Below, piece by piece: positions 63,341 to 64,000 of a stretch of 64,000 bases of DNA. The notes beneath the pieces were generated by a model. The model did no database searches. It was not told the DNA's origin and saw nothing but the letters and a program-made list of their open reading frames with translations. The DNA is from a virus, in IMG/VR virus record IMGVR_UViG_3300042402_002641, positions 62,001-126,000 of that record, one strand, 5' to 3'. How positions within the stretch are numbered: position 1 is the stretch's first letter; each line of letters begins with the position of its first letter. The position numbers were made by a program, and so were the translations under genes.

Positions 63341-64000
63341 TTAAGTTGTTGGCAGAGTGGTACCGTCTATAGCAGTCACTGTGACATCTGTGTGAGCTGC
63401 TTTTGGAGTAATGGGTGCTTTCACTGTCAATACTGCTTGTGTTTCAGCGCCTTGTGTTCCGTCATAGACTCTGTAACTCCTAGTGAATATGTCGCCTGCC
63501 CCAACTGCTGTACTAACATCGGTCACATAATCTTGATAGCCTTTGGTGATACCACGAACCACTAATTCTTCAATAGCCAACGCAGTTGTGCTGGTAGTAG
63601 TAGCTGAGCCTAATGTTTCGTGATCTGAATTTTTAGCAACACCACCTGTGGTTCTGCCTTCTGCGATCAAGAAATTTTGTACGTTGCCCAACACAAAGGC
63701 ATCTCTGTCATACTGCACGGTAAATGTTAGAGTAACTGTGACATCGTCTGCATTATCTAATGCGCTTGGGCCTGTAGATTCTAATTCTTCTATGTCTAAG
63801 ATTCTAAAATCACCACCACGACCTAGATTTTCTAAAATTCCTTGCCAGCGTAGATTGCCTCGCGCTCTGCGTTGACCGTTAGCTAATGTAGTGTTTTGTG
63901 TTGCAAATGCACTGCTGTCTCTGGTTTCTACACCGCCTGCATCTGTGTCAGCTGCTGTGCTGGAATATCCTGAGAGATCGATCACAACACGGTATAGGCC
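63341..64000 (-). CDS. phage structural protein candidate (5' end outside window)
   Basis: At least 219 residues, frame open to the window edge; GTG 63985 is in frame but the protein probably starts upstream. Beta-rich, Thr/Ala-rich sequence (DNADDVTVTLTFTVQYDRDAF, YVTDVSTAVGAGDIFTRSYRVYD) as in neck, tail or head decoration proteins. Next to the terminase gene, which supports a virion role. Confidence 0.6.
   Translation of the reverse strand, partial: GLYRVVIDLSGYSSTAADTDAGGVETRDSSAFATQNTTLANGQRRARGNLRWQGILENLGRGGDFRILDIEELESTGPSALDNADDVTVTLTFTVQYDRDAFVLGNVQNFLIAEGRTTGGVAKNSDHETLGSATTTSTTALAIEELVVRGITKGYQDYVTDVSTAVGAGDIFTRSYRVYDGTQGAETQAVLTVKAPITPKAAHTDVTVTAIDGTTLPTT

Overview
The window is part of the genome of a T4-like tailed phage (myovirus type). 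The evidence is a set of T4-type core genes: ATP-dependent DNA ligase, gp41 helicase, gp61 primase, gp62 clamp-loader subunit, UvsW, UvsY, UvsX, gp32 and gp17 large terminase, together with T4-type late promoters (TATAAATA and close variants). The host should be a Gram-negative bacterium read by a standard sigma70 polymerase. There are about thirty TTGACA-17-TATAAT promoters, periplasmic lipoproteins and a PBP-type peptidase. A small exported Ala/Lys-rich protein resembles betaproteobacterial ones, so a betaproteobacterial freshwater host is a reasonable guess, but only a guess. No integrase, insertion sequence or CRISPR array was seen.

Layout. 1-7.1 kb: the end of the ligase gene, an SDR enzyme, a DksA/TraR zinc finger, a YqgE homologue, a lipoprotein, a PBP-like serine peptidase, a 2OG oxygenase-like protein, an exported alpha/beta hydrolase and several tiny genes. 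7.1-7.9 kb: two tRNA genes (CAT and TCT anticodons). 7.9-23.7 kb: about 40 very small genes on the + strand, cut into short transcription units by near-identical sigma70 promoters with an invariant 17-nt spacer; most leaders carry the Shine-Dalgarno AAGGAGCGA. This block also has a MoxR-type AAA ATPase next to a VWA/HExxH protein, a second AAA ATPase, and a promoter that drives a structured stretch with no gene (20416-20630). 23.7-29.5 kb: late-promoter small genes, a Bax-inhibitor-1 membrane protein, and an operon of a tryptophan-halogenase-like flavoenzyme with two 2OG-Fe(II) oxygenases. 29.5-64 kb, mainly - strand: replication and recombination genes interleaved with a large sugar-modification gene set, then a large conserved phage protein, the terminase and a truncated structural gene.

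How the genes work together. The early block is presumably a host-takeover set under host RNA polymerase. Replication and recombination (gp32, UvsX, UvsY, UvsW, gp41, gp61, gp62) is spread along the - strand. Between these lie an oxidoreductase, aminotransferase and acetyltransferase trio of the WlbA/WlbC/WlbB type, an epimerase, a cytidylyltransferase-cupin fusion, five tandem or near-tandem capsule-type glycosyltransferase paralogues, several other glycosyltransferases and at least five methyltransferases. Together they suggest that the phage builds or decorates a surface glycan or its own components.

The most unusual signals are regulatory. Two 3' hairpins present an identical 15-nt loop whose centre is the exact complement of the shared GGAGCGAAT ribosome-binding leader. 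There is a promoter-driven ~215-nt RNA closed by a ~22-bp helix. Many genes have their start codon at the predicted +1 of a sigma70 or late promoter, which suggests extensive leaderless translation. All assignments come from reading motifs and remembered family patterns; no database search was run.
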